From Agrobacterium tumefaciens (GTDB lineage: Bacteria > Pseudomonadota > Alphaproteobacteria > Rhizobiales > Rhizobiaceae): a stretch of DNA of 64,000 nucleotides. The notes beneath the pieces were generated by a model. That model did not search any database, had not been told where the DNA came from, and saw only the letters and a list, made by a program, of their open reading frames with translations. Positions 1-9,282 of the stretch are shown piece by piece. Made by a program: the position numbers and the translations under genes. Location of the stretch: NCBI RefSeq assembly GCF_017726655.1, contig NZ_CP072308.1, positions 1,054,001 to 1,118,000 on the forward strand, given 5' to 3'. Positions within the stretch are counted from its first letter, which is position 1. Each line of letters begins with the position of its first letter.

Positions 1-1136
1 CGAAAGAGATCGCCGCCGAGGACGCCATTCGTCGCATTTATGGTGCGACAGTGCTTAGCGAAGTACCCGAGGAGACCGTCGCCTTCCTCGAGAAACACTT
101 CGGCTACCGGCAGCAGGGTCAGGCAGGCGCAATCCGGCGGCTCGTCTCCGACAGCGGCGACATCATCGATGTGCGGGATGCGACCGGCTTCTGGTCCAGC
201 GCACCGGGCACCGGCACGGTCGATCACATTGCTTTCCGCGCGAAAGACATGGATGACCTCAATACGGTTCTTACCGGCCTGAAATCGCTGAATTCCAGCA
301 CCACCAATGCCCATGACCGGAAGTATTTTCACTCGCTTTATGTCCGTGAGCCCGGTGGCGCGCTCATTGAGATGGCGACGGACGGCCCCGGCATGACGGT
401 GGATGAACCGCTGGAAACGCTGGGTGAAAAGCTGTTCATCCCGCCGCTCTTCATGAAAGACGAGGCGGATGTGCGCGTTGCCCTGCCGCAATTCGCAATG
501 CCGGGCGAAGAGCGTGTCATCTATCGCGACCTGCCCTTTGTCCATCGGTTCTACACACCCGACGAGGCCGACGGCAGCACGATCATCCTGCTCCACGGCT
601 CGGGCGGCAGCGAAACAAGCCTGATGCCGCTTGCGCACCGCGCGGCACCGGGGGCGACACTTCTAGGCGTCCGCGGCCGCAGCACGGAGGAAGACATCGC
701 CCGCTGGTTCCGACGCTTCCCGGATTTCAGCTTCGACCAGAAAGACATCGTATCGGAAGCGGAGGCCTTTGCGGCCTTCGTCGAGGGTGCTATCCAATCC
801 TACGGACTCGACCGCTCCAAACTGCGCTTTATCGGCCACTCCAACGGCGCCAATTTTTACGCGGCCTTTGCGGCGCTTTATCCCGAATTTGCCGGCGACG
901 CCCTGCTCTTCCGCCCGATGCCGGTTCTCGAAACATGGCCACAGAGCGATCTTTCCGGTCGCAGCTTCCTGCTTGTAGCGGGAGAACGCGACAAATACCG
1001 CGACGGGGCGAACGTGCTGCAGGGCAGGCTTGCGGCAAGTGGCGCAACGGTTGAGGTGAAGACGCTCGAGGACGGGCACGAACTCGGGCTCACCGATATC
1101 GAAGTGGCGCGGCGCTGGCTGGTGGATGCTTCCTGA
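1..1136 (+). CDS. Glyoxalase-family dioxygenase fused to alpha/beta hydrolase (5' truncated)
   Basis: The frame is open from base 3 with no stop, so the gene begins left of the window and the GTG at 51 is only an internal codon. The visible 377 residues hold the end of a vicinal-oxygen-chelate (glyoxalase/extradiol dioxygenase) domain, with a VDHIAF histidine near base 225 and an ALIEMATDGPG glutamate near base 370 as probable metal ligands. A full alpha/beta hydrolase domain follows: LLHGSGG oxyanion region near 590, nucleophile elbow GHSNGA near 835, and a late DGHELG histidine near 1080. Both halves match known families: MhqO-like ring-cleaving dioxygenases and MhqD-like carboxylesterase/phospholipases. 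The two activities are often encoded side by side, so the fusion suggests a bifunctional enzyme handling quinone or aromatic ring products. The substrate is inferred, not shown. Confidence 0.8.
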   Translation, partial: KEIAAEDAIRRIYGATVLSEVPEETVAFLEKHFGYRQQGQAGAIRRLVSDSGDIIDVRDATGFWSSAPGTGTVDHIAFRAKDMDDLNTVLTGLKSLNSSTTNAHDRKYFHSLYVREPGGALIEMATDGPGMTVDEPLETLGEKLFIPPLFMKDEADVRVALPQFAMPGEERVIYRDLPFVHRFYTPDEADGSTIILLHGSGGSETSLMPLAHRAAPGATLLGVRGRSTEEDIARWFRRFPDFSFDQKDIVSEAEAFAAFVEGAIQSYGLDRSKLRFIGHSNGANFYAAFAALYPEFAGDALLFRPMPVLETWPQSDLSGRSFLLVAGERDKYRDGANVLQGRLAASGATVEVKTLEDGHELGLTDIEVARRWLVDAS

Positions 1137-1176
1137 TTTGAGCGGCGCATAGGACCGAGCGGCTGTGCCTTGCGTT

Positions 1177-1291
1177 CTTCTCCCCGCGGGGGAGAAGGTC
1201 GCGGCAGCGGGAGGGGGTGAGGTCAGCGATGGACCGAGAGCTTACCCCCTCATCTGCCCCTTCGGGAGATCTTCTCCCCGGTGGGGAGAAG
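1177..1291. repeat. Palindromic intergenic repeat with paired CTTCTCCCC hairpins
   Basis: Two near-identical palindromes, each reading CTTCTCCCC...GGGGAGAAG, lie at 1177-1197 and 1271-1291. They enclose a G/C-rich centre whose GAGGGGGTGAGG and CCCCCTCA segments are also complementary, so the whole 115 bases could fold as one long hairpin. This is the architecture of rhizobial intergenic mosaic elements. A degenerate single arm recurs at 39877-39897. The rest of the gap before the DUF2339 gene shows no gene. Confidence 0.7.
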
Positions 1292-1383
1292 AAACAAGCG
1301 GCTCGCTTGTGCCGCAATCAACCGGGCCTTGCATAAATTTCCCAAAACGGCTTTAAAAACAGCTTCGTAATTGGAGAGTCCGT

Positions 1384-4179
1384 TTGGAAATCCCGCTGTT
1401 TATCCTCGCCCTCATCGCGGCCTTCGTCTACACGCTGGTCGCGAGTATCCGCAATTCAAGCCGCATCAAGTCACTGGAGCGCGAGGTTCACAGCCTCAAG
1501 AGGATGATGGCTGCGGGCGTGGCGGCCCCTGATGTGGCGCAGGCGAAGACCGCGGAAATCACCGAAAACGCCGCGCCAACGGCGCAGTCGGAAGGCGAAA
1601 TGCCGCCGGAAGCGACAGCCATCCGGGACGAAGACACTTTCGAGCGCTCAGACGCCAGCGCGGCTGCGGCGGATCAGGAGGTGGCGCGCGATGATGCTCA
1701 GGCTGAGCCAATCGCCAATACCGTTTCCCTGCCGGTTGCGGAAGATGCCTCAACCCCTGCGGCGAAGGAAAGCTTCGAAAGCCTGCTCGGTGCACGCTGG
1801 GCGGTCTGGGCCGGCGGGCTGGCGCTGGCGCTCGGCGGTATCTTCCTTGTGAAATATTCCATCGAGGCAGGGCTGCTCAGCCCCGCCGTGCGGCTGAGTC
1901 TTGCCGCCATCTTCGGCCTCTTCCTCGGCCTTGCCGGTGAGGCGATCCGCCGCAAGGCGATGCCGGGCATTGCCACCACCTATTCCAACGCCATGATTCC
2001 CGGCGTTCTTACCGCAGCGGGAGCCTTGACGCTGTTCGGCGTGGTTTACGCGGCCTATGGCATTTATGGCTACATCGGGTCGGGAACGGCCTTCATCCTG
2101 CTCGGGCTCGTCGCGTTCGCCACCATCGGCCTTTCGCTGCTACATGGGCAGGCATTGGCAGGCCTCGGCCTTCTCGGCTCAATGCTGACGCCTGCGCTGG
2201 TCTCCAGCGAAACACCCAATATCTGGGCGCTGTTCGTGTTCCTGACGATCTCATGGCTGGCAACCGCCGCGGCCGCACGCCGGCAGCGCTGGACCGTGGT
2301 TCCCTCGCTTGCCAATGCCGGCCTTGGCCTCTGGGCGCTCGGCTATATCGGCTTTTCCAGCACGATAAATGCCGAACCACCGACGCTTGCCCTGTTGGCC
2401 ATGCTGGCCGGGACGATCTTCCTCTGGCCCGGAAGGTTGCTCGACACCCCGCCCGTGCAAACATCCGAAACGGCAGTTCCCGAACGGCGTGCGGTTCGTA
2501 TCATCAGGCTTTTGCTGCGCCCGTCGCTCGCCCTCAATCTCACAATATCCATGGCCGTGATCCTGCCGGCTGTCAGTTTCATCTTTGCCGGGGGAAGCCT
2601 CGACACCCATCCGGCCTTCGTCGTTTCCGCCCTCATTGCAGCCCTTGCCGCCCTAGGGGCGGCCCGCCACTATGCGGTCTGGCCTGCACTCGTCGCCGCA
2701 CTCGGCGCGCAGACGGCAGTATCGCTGATGTCGCGACAGGGCCTTGATTTTATCGGTCTCGTCAACGGCACGGCGATCTCGCTTCCGCCCGTGTCGGTGG
2801 CCTACACGGCCAACATCGCCATGGCACTCGGCCTCGGCGCCGTCCTGGTCCTGTGCGCCTTCTCTTTCCTGAAGCGCAAGGGCGCAGAAGATTCGGACTT
2901 CGCCCAGCTGTGGGCCGGTATCGCAGCCCTTTTCCCCGTCTGGCTCGCCACGACGAGCTTCGTCGAATATGGCAATCTCGGCCGTGACTGGCTGCACGCC
3001 GCCTATGGCCTCGGCCTTGGACTGGTGTTGCTTGCGGGCGCCGAGTGGCTGCACCGGCAGAACAACGAGGCCTATCGCAAGCCGCTGAACATCCTCGTGC
3101 TCGGCTCCTTCGCCGCCTTTACGCTTTGCCTGCACACGTTGACGGAGGGGCTTGCGACGACCGTGATGCTCTCCGTCATCGGTTTCGTTTATGTGCTCGC
3201 GACACGTTACCGCAACTGGGATGTGCTGCCCTGGGTCATGGCTGTCGCAAGTGTTGCCGTTCTCGGCCGCATTGCCTGGGAACCAACCATCGTCGGGCCG
3301 CAGAACCTCGGCACCACGCCGGTCTTCAACGCATTGCTGCCGGGTTACGGTATTCCCGCCCTGCTCGCCGTCGCCTCGGCATGGCTGCTGCGCGACTGGC
3401 CGGGCGTTCGTGCCAAGAATTTCCTGCAGGCAATTGCGAGCGTCATGGGACTTCTGGCCGTCGCCATCCTTATCCGCCACGCCATGAATGGCGGCACGCT
3501 CGATAACAGCGTGCCGACGCTCGGCGAACAGTCGATCTACACGCTGCTGACCATCGGCTTCTCGGGCGTGCTGATGACGCTGGATCTGAAAAGCCCCAGC
3601 CCGGTCTTCCGTTACGGCTCGATGATTGCCGGCGTGATTGCCGTCATCAATGTGCTGACCATGCACTTCTTCACGCTCAACCCCTATTTCACCGGCGAGA
3701 ATACCGGCCGCATCCCGTTCCTCAACCTGCTGTTGATCGGTTACCTTCTGCCGGCGCTCGCCTATGGCGGCCTTGCCTATTATGCGCGCGGAAAACGTCC
3801 GCCGCCCTATGTCAGCATGCTGGCGGTGGCTGGCGCAGCGCTCGGCTTCGCCTGGGCAACGCTTTCGGTTCGCCGCTTCTGGCAGGGCGAGAACATTGCC
3901 GACTGGAAGGGTTTTATGCAGGGCGAGACCTACAGCTATTCGGTGGTTTGGCTGCTGATCGGGGTGCTGCTGCTGGTGCTCGGCTCACGCTTTAATGCGC
4001 GCAGCCTGCGCCTGGCATCGGCTGCCTTCGTGCTGATCTCGGTCGCGAAGGCGTTCCTGATCGATATGAGCAACCTCGAAGGTGTGCTGCGGGCGCTCTC
4101 CTTCATCGGGCTCGGCGCGGTGCTCATCGGCATCGGTCTGTTCTACCAGAAAATCCTCACCCGGAAGCCGCAGGCATGA
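1384..4179 (+). CDS. DUF2339 polytopic membrane protein
   Basis: A 931-residue protein with one N-terminal membrane segment (about 1-22), then an acidic Ala/Glu-rich linker to about residue 125, then some twenty or more hydrophobic segments to the C terminus. This matches DUF2339, a family of very large inner-membrane proteins of unknown function. The start is TTG at 1384, chosen because GGAGAG stands five bases upstream and the hydrophobic N terminus begins at once. The stop overlaps the next gene by four bases (ATGA), so the two are translationally coupled with the HD-domain gene. No catalytic motif is recognisable. A cell-envelope role is only an inference from topology. Confidence 0.8.
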   Translation: MEIPLFILALIAAFVYTLVASIRNSSRIKSLEREVHSLKRMMAAGVAAPDVAQAKTAEITENAAPTAQSEGEMPPEATAIRDEDTFERSDASAAAADQEVARDDAQAEPIANTVSLPVAEDASTPAAKESFESLLGARWAVWAGGLALALGGIFLVKYSIEAGLLSPAVRLSLAAIFGLFLGLAGEAIRRKAMPGIATTYSNAMIPGVLTAAGALTLFGVVYAAYGIYGYIGSGTAFILLGLVAFATIGLSLLHGQALAGLGLLGSMLTPALVSSETPNIWALFVFLTISWLATAAAARRQRWTVVPSLANAGLGLWALGYIGFSSTINAEPPTLALLAMLAGTIFLWPGRLLDTPPVQTSETAVPERRAVRIIRLLLRPSLALNLTISMAVILPAVSFIFAGGSLDTHPAFVVSALIAALAALGAARHYAVWPALVAALGAQTAVSLMSRQGLDFIGLVNGTAISLPPVSVAYTANIAMALGLGAVLVLCAFSFLKRKGAEDSDFAQLWAGIAALFPVWLATTSFVEYGNLGRDWLHAAYGLGLGLVLLAGAEWLHRQNNEAYRKPLNILVLGSFAAFTLCLHTLTEGLATTVMLSVIGFVYVLATRYRNWDVLPWVMAVASVAVLGRIAWEPTIVGPQNLGTTPVFNALLPGYGIPALLAVASAWLLRDWPGVRAKNFLQAIASVMGLLAVAILIRHAMNGGTLDNSVPTLGEQSIYTLLTIGFSGVLMTLDLKSPSPVFRYGSMIAGVIAVINVLTMHFFTLNPYFTGENTGRIPFLNLLLIGYLLPALAYGGLAYYARGKRPPPYVSMLAVAGAALGFAWATLSVRRFWQGENIADWKGFMQGETYSYSVVWLLIGVLLLVLGSRFNARSLRLASAAFVLISVAKAFLIDMSNLEGVLRALSFIGLGAVLIGIGLFYQKILTRKPQA

Positions 4180-4820
4180 TCGCGGCGGAGGCTTTCGCGC
4201 CCCATGCGGCGCTCGCGCAGGACCTGATACCGCATGCCGCCGATGCGGGCGACGGCTCGCATGATCTTGCCCATATTCACCGCGTCTTCCGCAACGCCAT
4301 GCGCATTCATGCCGGTGAAGGCGGGGACGGCACCGTGCTGGCGGCAAGCGTGCTGCTGCATGATTGCGTGGCGGTGGAGAAGAACTCGCCGTTGCGGGCG
4401 CAGGCATCGCGGCTGGCGGCCGAAAAAGCGGCAGGCATTCTGGCCGGCCTCGGCTGGCAGCAGAAAGATATCGACGCCGCCGCGCACGCCATCATCACCC
4501 ACAGCTTTTCCGCCAATATCGAGCCGCAGACACTGGAGGCAAAAATCCTTCAGGATGCCGACCGGCTGGATGCCATTGGCATGATCGGTGCCGCGCGCTG
4601 CTTTTACATTGCCGGGCGCATGGGATCGGCGCTGTACGATCCAGTTGATCCGCTGGCGAAGGAACGGCCGCTTGACGACCGCGCCTTTGCCATCGACCAC
4701 TTCGAGACCAAGCTATTCAAGCTGGTGGATGGTTTTCGCACAGAGACCGGCCGCGAAATGGCCAAGGCCCGTCACGAGCGGCTGAAGCAGGTGCTGGACC
4801 TGTTTCTAGACGAGATTTGA
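4176..4820 (+). CDS. HD-domain phosphohydrolase (YedJ/YpgQ-like)
   Basis: A 214-residue protein carrying the metal-binding pattern of HD phosphohydrolases: HDLAHIHRV at residues 29-37, LLHD with H62-D63, and the later DADRLDAIG with D127, D129 and D132. Length and motif order fit the YedJ/YpgQ group of soluble hydrolases, some of which act on nucleotides. The ATG overlaps the stop of the DUF2339 gene (ATGA), and a MOSC gene follows after 11 bases, so the three form one operon. The substrate cannot be read from the sequence. Confidence 0.82.
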   Translation: MIAAEAFAPHAALAQDLIPHAADAGDGSHDLAHIHRVFRNAMRIHAGEGGDGTVLAASVLLHDCVAVEKNSPLRAQASRLAAEKAAGILAGLGWQQKDIDAAAHAIITHSFSANIEPQTLEAKILQDADRLDAIGMIGAARCFYIAGRMGSALYDPVDPLAKERPLDDRAFAIDHFETKLFKLVDGFRTETGREMAKARHERLKQVLDLFLDEI

Positions 4821-4831
4821 GGAGACCCGAG

Positions 4832-5674
4832 ATGCGTGTGACCGAACTCAACATCTATCCGCTGAAAAGCGCGCGCGCCATTTCCCTCTCGGACAGCACC
4901 GTGTCGGCCGAGGGCCTGCCAGGCGACCGTCGGGCCATGCTTGTGGACCCATCGGGCCATTTCATTACCCAGCGTGAATTGCCCGCCATCGCCACGGTTG
5001 TGGCGCGGCATGAGGACGACGGTATGGTCCTTGAGCGTGACCAGCACGGCGAGATCGTCGCAAGGCCGTCCGGCCAGCGCATGGATGTGGCGGTGTGGAA
5101 ATCGATCGTCAGCGCCAATATTGCCGATGACGAGACCAATGACATGCTCTCAGCCTGGCTTGGGCGCGAGGTGAAGCTGGCGTTCTTCGATGATACTTCG
5201 AAACGCATAGCGAGCCTGGAATGGACGGGCAATGAAACGCCCGTCACCTTTGCGGATGGTTACCAGATCCTCGTGACCACCACCGCCTCGCTTGCCGCGC
5301 TGAACGACAATATGCGCGCCAATGGCGAAGACGCAGTCGGCATGGAGCGGTTCCGGCCCAATATCGTGCTGGAGACGGAGGAAGCATGGGCTGAGGATCG
5401 CTGGGCGGCCATCGAGATCGGCGGCATTCGTTTCGATCTCGTCAAACCCTGCGCCCGCTGCATCATGACCACGCAGGACCAGATGACCGGCTCCCGCGAT
5501 GTGCCCTCGCCCATGAAGGCTATGGGCCGCATCCGCATGTCCGCCGACCGGCGGGTGCCCGGCCCCCTCTTCGGCTGGAACGTGACGCCACGCGGCGAAG
5601 GTCGGCTATCTGTTGGCGATGGCGCCAGGGTCATCGAAGAGCGCCCCGAAGGTTGGGCGCTCAAGCGGCGTTAG
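4832..5674 (+). CDS. MOSC domain protein (YcbX/mARC-like)
   Basis: A 280-residue protein with the MOSC N-terminal beta-barrel (starting MRVTELNIYPLKS) and a MOSC domain whose conserved cysteine falls in PCARC (C207, with C210). Such proteins bind molybdenum cofactor and, in the YcbX/mARC group, reduce N-hydroxylated compounds with an electron-donor partner. The ATG at 4832 is preferred over an in-frame TTG at 4817 because GGAG stands seven bases before it. YcbX often carries a C-terminal ferredoxin domain. This one ends after the MOSC domain, so electrons must come from elsewhere. It is the last gene of the operon and converges on the methyltransferase 19 bases away. Confidence 0.85.
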   Translation: MRVTELNIYPLKSARAISLSDSTVSAEGLPGDRRAMLVDPSGHFITQRELPAIATVVARHEDDGMVLERDQHGEIVARPSGQRMDVAVWKSIVSANIADDETNDMLSAWLGREVKLAFFDDTSKRIASLEWTGNETPVTFADGYQILVTTTASLAALNDNMRANGEDAVGMERFRPNIVLETEEAWAEDRWAAIEIGGIRFDLVKPCARCIMTTQDQMTGSRDVPSPMKAMGRIRMSADRRVPGPLFGWNVTPRGEGRLSVGDGARVIEERPEGWALKRR

Positions 5675-5693
5675 GCGGAAACGCGCCGAGGCC

Positions 5694-6428
5694 CTAAGGC
5701 TTCTGCGCGCTGGCGACCAAAAAGATCGGACGACGGTCTTCGTGCTTCAGTTCCTCTCGCTGCGCGATCAGCGCCGGATCAGGTTTTGGTTCAGCCAGCC
5801 GCTTCAAAGCGAAACCGGCGGCCAAAAGCTCGTTCAATATCCCTGACACCGTGCGATGATATTTGACGACGCCATCTGCCATCCAGTTGGAGTGGCGCAC
5901 GCCTACGTCCTGATAGTGGTCGAGCGGCCAGTGCAGGATTTCGCCATTGTCGTCATAGAACCAGTCTTGCTTTTCCAGCGCCGTAAAGACGGGATGTTCG
6001 ATGGAAAATATGAAACTCCCGCCGGATTTCAGAACCGCAAACACCTTCGCGAATACAAGGTCGAGATCGCGAACGTAATGGAGGGCGAGCGAGCTCAACA
6101 CGACATCGAAACTGTCTCGCGGAAAATCGATGTCTTCAATCGCGGTGCGGCGGTATTCGATACCGGGGCCGCCATTGATCTCGGCGGCGCGGCGCAGCAT
6201 GTTTTCGGAGAGATCGACGCCCACGACGTGTCGGGCGCCCTGCTCTGCGGCAAAGCGGCAATGCCAGCCGAAACCGCAACCGAGATCGAGGATGGATTTG
6301 CCTTTCAGCTCAGGCAGCATGGCGCGAAGTTCGTGCCATTCGCCCGCCTGACGCAGGCCTTCGACGGAACGCGGCATGGCGCTGTAGCGCTCGAAAAACA
6401 CGGGATCGTCATAGATATTCTGCTTCAT
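5694..6428 (-). CDS. Class I SAM-dependent methyltransferase
   Basis: A 244-residue protein with the S-adenosylmethionine motif ILDLGCGFGWHC (motif I, about 46-57), an acidic VGVDLS strand and an EDIDFP/FDVVLSSLALHY segment, as in Methyltransf_11 proteins. The start MKQNIYDD at 6428 is chosen because GGAGAGGTGA lies just upstream. The longer in-frame start at 6479 lacks this. The methyl acceptor is unknown. The gene stands alone, divergent from the MFS carrier. Confidence 0.8.
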   Translation of the reverse strand: MKQNIYDDPVFFERYSAMPRSVEGLRQAGEWHELRAMLPELKGKSILDLGCGFGWHCRFAAEQGARHVVGVDLSENMLRRAAEINGGPGIEYRRTAIEDIDFPRDSFDVVLSSLALHYVRDLDLVFAKVFAVLKSGGSFIFSIEHPVFTALEKQDWFYDDNGEILHWPLDHYQDVGVRHSNWMADGVVKYHRTVSGILNELLAAGFALKRLAEPKPDPALIAQREELKHEDRRPIFLVASAQKP

Positions 6429-6593
6429 CGTCACCTCTCCTGCCGCGTGCCCATCAATATCCTGAATAATGGCCGTCAAGAAAAGTTGCTAGTGAGGCAG
6501 GCTGACAGAGGATAATATTCGGCCCATCATAAGGGAATCCGCGGCAAGCCATGCACCTTCTTGAGGTGAGGCGCTGCGATTGGGGGAATATTC

Positions 6594-7808
6594 ATGTCGC
6601 CAGCCACACGCCAGACCATGCCCTGGCTCATTATCACTGCCGGATCGCTGATCGCCGTCATGACCTTCGGACCGCGTTCGGCCATGGGTTTCTTCCAACT
6701 CCCGATGCTTGCCGATACAGGTTGGGATCGCTCCACCTTCGGTCTCGCCATGGCGCTGCAGAACCTCTTCTGGGGCCTTGGCCAGCCCTTTTTCGGCGCG
6801 ATCGCCGACAAATACGGCACCGGTCGCGTGCTCGTGCTTTCCGGCGTGCTTTATGCGGCGGGCCTCATCTGCATGTCCTTCGGCACCTCACCCTTCTGGC
6901 TGCATTTCGGCGGCGGCGTGCTGGTCGGGCTCGGCATTGCCGCTGGCTCTTTCAGCGTCATTCTTTCCGCGTTTGCGCGTCACGTCACGCCGCAGCAACG
7001 TTCCTTCGCCTTTGGTATCGGCACGGCAGCCGGATCCGCCGGCATGTTTCTGTTCGCGCCCATCAGCCAGGGGCTGATTTCCACCTATGGCTGGTCGGAC
7101 AGTCTCGTCTGGCTCGCAGCCATGATGATGCTCGTGCCGTTGCTCGCCTTTTTCATGCGCGGCAATTCCTCCTCGGGCAGCCAGTCGCAGGCGCAGTTCC
7201 AACAGACGGCGGGCGAAGCGCTGAAGGAGGCCCTGGGCCATAAGAGCTATCTGCTGCTTACCACAGGTTTCTTCGTCTGCGGTTTCCAGGTGGCTTTCAT
7301 CACCGCCCATTTCCCAGCCTATCTCGGCGATATCGGTATCGAACCGCGCTATGCCGTCATCGCGATGGCGCTGATCGGTTTCTTCAACATCATCGGCTCG
7401 CTCGCCGCTGGCGTCATCGCCCAGCGATATTCGAAACCCTATCTGCTGGCCTATATCTATATTGCGCGCTCCGTCGTGGTCACGGCGTTCCTGTTGCTGC
7501 CGCAATCGCCGCTTTCGGTCATTCTGTTCGCATCCATCATGGGTATTCTTTGGCTTTCCACCGTGCCGCCGACGAATGCGCTGGTCGCAATCATGTTCGG
7601 CACCCGTCATCTCGGTATGCTGGGCGGCGTCGTTTTCCTGACCCATCAACTCGGCTCATTCCTCGGCGTCTGGCTGGGCGGCTTTCTTTACGACCGGTTC
7701 GGAAGCTACGATATCGTCTGGTGGCTGGGCGTTGGCATGGGTGTGTTTGCCGCCATCGTTCACTGGCCCATCCAGGAGCGCCCGGCCCCCCGGCCAGCAA
7801 TCGCTTGA
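6594..7808 (+). CDS. MFS transporter (oxalate/formate antiporter-like)
   Basis: A 404-residue protein with about twelve hydrophobic segments. A loop DKYGTGRVLVLSG after the second segment is the usual MFS motif A position. Overall pattern (GPRSAMGFFQLP early, ALVAIMFGTRHLGMLGG late) resembles monocarboxylate/OFA-type carriers. It starts at an ATG with GGGGGA about eight bases upstream. It is monocistronic, converging on recO, with a short inverted repeat (GCAAAAC/GTTTTGC) at 7819-7842 between them. Substrate and direction are not evident. Confidence 0.8.
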   Translation: MSPATRQTMPWLIITAGSLIAVMTFGPRSAMGFFQLPMLADTGWDRSTFGLAMALQNLFWGLGQPFFGAIADKYGTGRVLVLSGVLYAAGLICMSFGTSPFWLHFGGGVLVGLGIAAGSFSVILSAFARHVTPQQRSFAFGIGTAAGSAGMFLFAPISQGLISTYGWSDSLVWLAAMMMLVPLLAFFMRGNSSSGSQSQAQFQQTAGEALKEALGHKSYLLLTTGFFVCGFQVAFITAHFPAYLGDIGIEPRYAVIAMALIGFFNIIGSLAAGVIAQRYSKPYLLAYIYIARSVVVTAFLLLPQSPLSVILFASIMGILWLSTVPPTNALVAIMFGTRHLGMLGGVVFLTHQLGSFLGVWLGGFLYDRFGSYDIVWWLGVGMGVFAAIVHWPIQERPAPRPAIA

Positions 7809-7907
7809 AGCACCTCAAGCAAAACTGTGTCAACGGTTTTGCATCGGGAGGGCGTCAGACAAAGAGATAGAATTCCGATGACCACGGGATCGCTGGAAAT
7901 GCTCTCG

Positions 7908-8702
7908 TCAGAGAGCCTTATCGAGCGCGCTCTCAATACCCCTGCCCTCAGCGCCGTTACCTGGCGTCGCCCGGCCCTCCAGGGCCTTCAACGCCGCCTG
8001 CACGAAACCGTCGCGGGCGGCGTTTTCGTTGAGACCACGCGGATCGTAGACATGGCGATTGAGGAAATGCGCCGTCAATCGGAAAGCCGCTGCCAGGCTT
8101 TGAGGATCGGCAGCCTTTGACTGGCCTTCGCTCAGGAAAGCCGGAAGCGACAACATCCGCTCCGCATAGGGAGCACCCGCCGTGCGGCAAACGGCCCGGC
8201 CGGTTTTCGGCGATACATAGATGAGGTCGGTGCGCAGGCCCGTTGCCGCACATTCCGTCAGATCAAGTCCGAAACCCAGTTCGTTCAATACCGCCAGTTC
8301 GAAACGCACGAAGAGTTCGCCGGCATCGACGGGGTCGTGCAGATTGTCGAGGATGATATCGAGCGCCTGATAAAGATGCGGATGAGGATCGCGCTCGGGC
8401 AGAAGCCGCAGGAGCGCCCCCATGGCCTGCACGCCATACACAGCGGTTGCCGTCTCCATCAGCTGTGCTGCGCGCAATTGCAGCGGCTCGATGCGGAATT
8501 CACCCAGATGGTCGTGAAGGCGGGCGCGCCAGAGCACATCAACCCTGTTGCCGGCCTGGAGCACCGGCTGCATGCTACGGGAGCGGCCGGAGCGGACGAG
8601 GCCCAGATGGCGGCCGCGCGAGGGTGTCATCACCTCGGCGATGACACTCGTCTCGCCATGGCGCTTGACGCCGAGAATGATTGCCTCTTCCTGCCACTGC
8701 AT
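7908..8702 (-). CDS. recO: DNA repair protein RecO
   Basis: A 264-residue protein starting [17 protein letters not shown], the usual RecO N terminus leading into the OB fold, followed by the helical RecO domain. RecO loads RecA onto SSB-coated single-stranded DNA with RecR. The family's zinc site is degenerate here, with only C151 and C172 in that region. An in-frame TTG at 8726 would add eight residues. I chose the ATG at 8702 by family similarity, since neither start has a strong ribosome-binding site. It lies downstream of the era region, as in many proteobacteria. Confidence 0.9.
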   Translation of the reverse strand: MQWQEEAIILGVKRHGETSVIAEVMTPSRGRHLGLVRSGRSRSMQPVLQAGNRVDVLWRARLHDHLGEFRIEPLQLRAAQLMETATAVYGVQAMGALLRLLPERDPHPHLYQALDIILDNLHDPVDAGELFVRFELAVLNELGFGLDLTECAATGLRTDLIYVSPKTGRAVCRTAGAPYAERMLSLPAFLSEGQSKAADPQSLAAAFRLTAHFLNRHVYDPRGLNENAARDGFVQAALKALEGRATPGNGAEGRGIESALDKAL

Positions 8703-8769
8703 GAAACGCGTCCGAATTTCGATCAAGGGTTTGATTCAAGCCAATCATACCCGATCTGGCGTCGAAACG

Positions 8770-9147
8770 TTATTCTTTTACGGCCCTCTCGCGCGCACCG
8801 ACGAGGTCAAGGACAAAATCGATCACGTCGTTTTCCCCAAACGGCTTGCCGAGCAAGGGGGCCTCAACGAGATCATCCGGAAAACCGGTCGTGTCGCCGT
8901 AACCGCTGACAAAACCGAAGGGAATGCCCTGACTGCCAAGCCTGCGGGCGAAATCATAGCTCTTGCCGTCTGAAAGGCTGACGTCGAGCAACACGCAATC
9001 GGCGCCATTGTCTTCGACTGCCTGTTTGGCCTGAGCAAGCGTGGTCGCGATGACGACGGTTTCCACGCCCATGGACTGGAGAACCGCTTCAACATCGAGC
9101 GCCACCAGATATTCATCCTCAACGATGATAACCCGTTGTGGCACCAT
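8770..9147 (-). CDS. Single-domain response regulator
   Basis: A 125-residue CheY-like receiver with no output domain: acidic pair E10-D11, phosphoacceptor D55 in VLLDVSLSD, switch residue S81 in FVSGYG, and K101 in LLGKPF. The FGFVSGYG/PLLGKPF pattern is typical of rhizobial stand-alone receivers that act in phosphorelays with HWE or HisKA kinases. No kinase gene is adjacent. A perfect 15-bp palindrome lies about 85 bases upstream of the start (9232-9246), between this gene and the Fnr-like regulator. Confidence 0.85.
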   Translation of the reverse strand: MVPQRVIIVEDEYLVALDVEAVLQSMGVETVVIATTLAQAKQAVEDNGADCVLLDVSLSDGKSYDFARRLGSQGIPFGFVSGYGDTTGFPDDLVEAPLLGKPFGENDVIDFVLDLVGARERAVKE

Positions 9148-9231
9148 AGTTTCTTCATCCTAATGACGAGACCGCCTAGCCGTGCGCCGCGGTCTCCAAC
9201 AATGATTCTCCCGTGAGATATCGCCTCAGCA

Positions 9232-9246
9232 GTCGCAAATTGCGAC
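9232..9246. promoter_or_regulatory. 15-bp palindrome upstream of the response regulator
   Basis: GTCGCAA and TTGCGAC are perfect inverted arms around one base, in the 135-bp gap between the Crp/Fnr-type gene and the response regulator gene. The position suits a promoter operator. It does not match the TTGAT-N4-ATCAA Fnr box, so the binding protein is unknown. Confidence 0.45.
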
Positions 9247-9282
9247 CTGACCGTCATTTAAAAAAGACATGTCGTACAACAA

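Noticed and set aside
7819..7842. Inverted repeat between the MFS gene and recO as a terminator
   Set aside because: Stem is only seven bases and no T run follows on either strand.
7827..8120. 97-codon plus-strand frame after the MFS gene
   Set aside because: Mostly antisense to recO and carries no ribosome-binding site.
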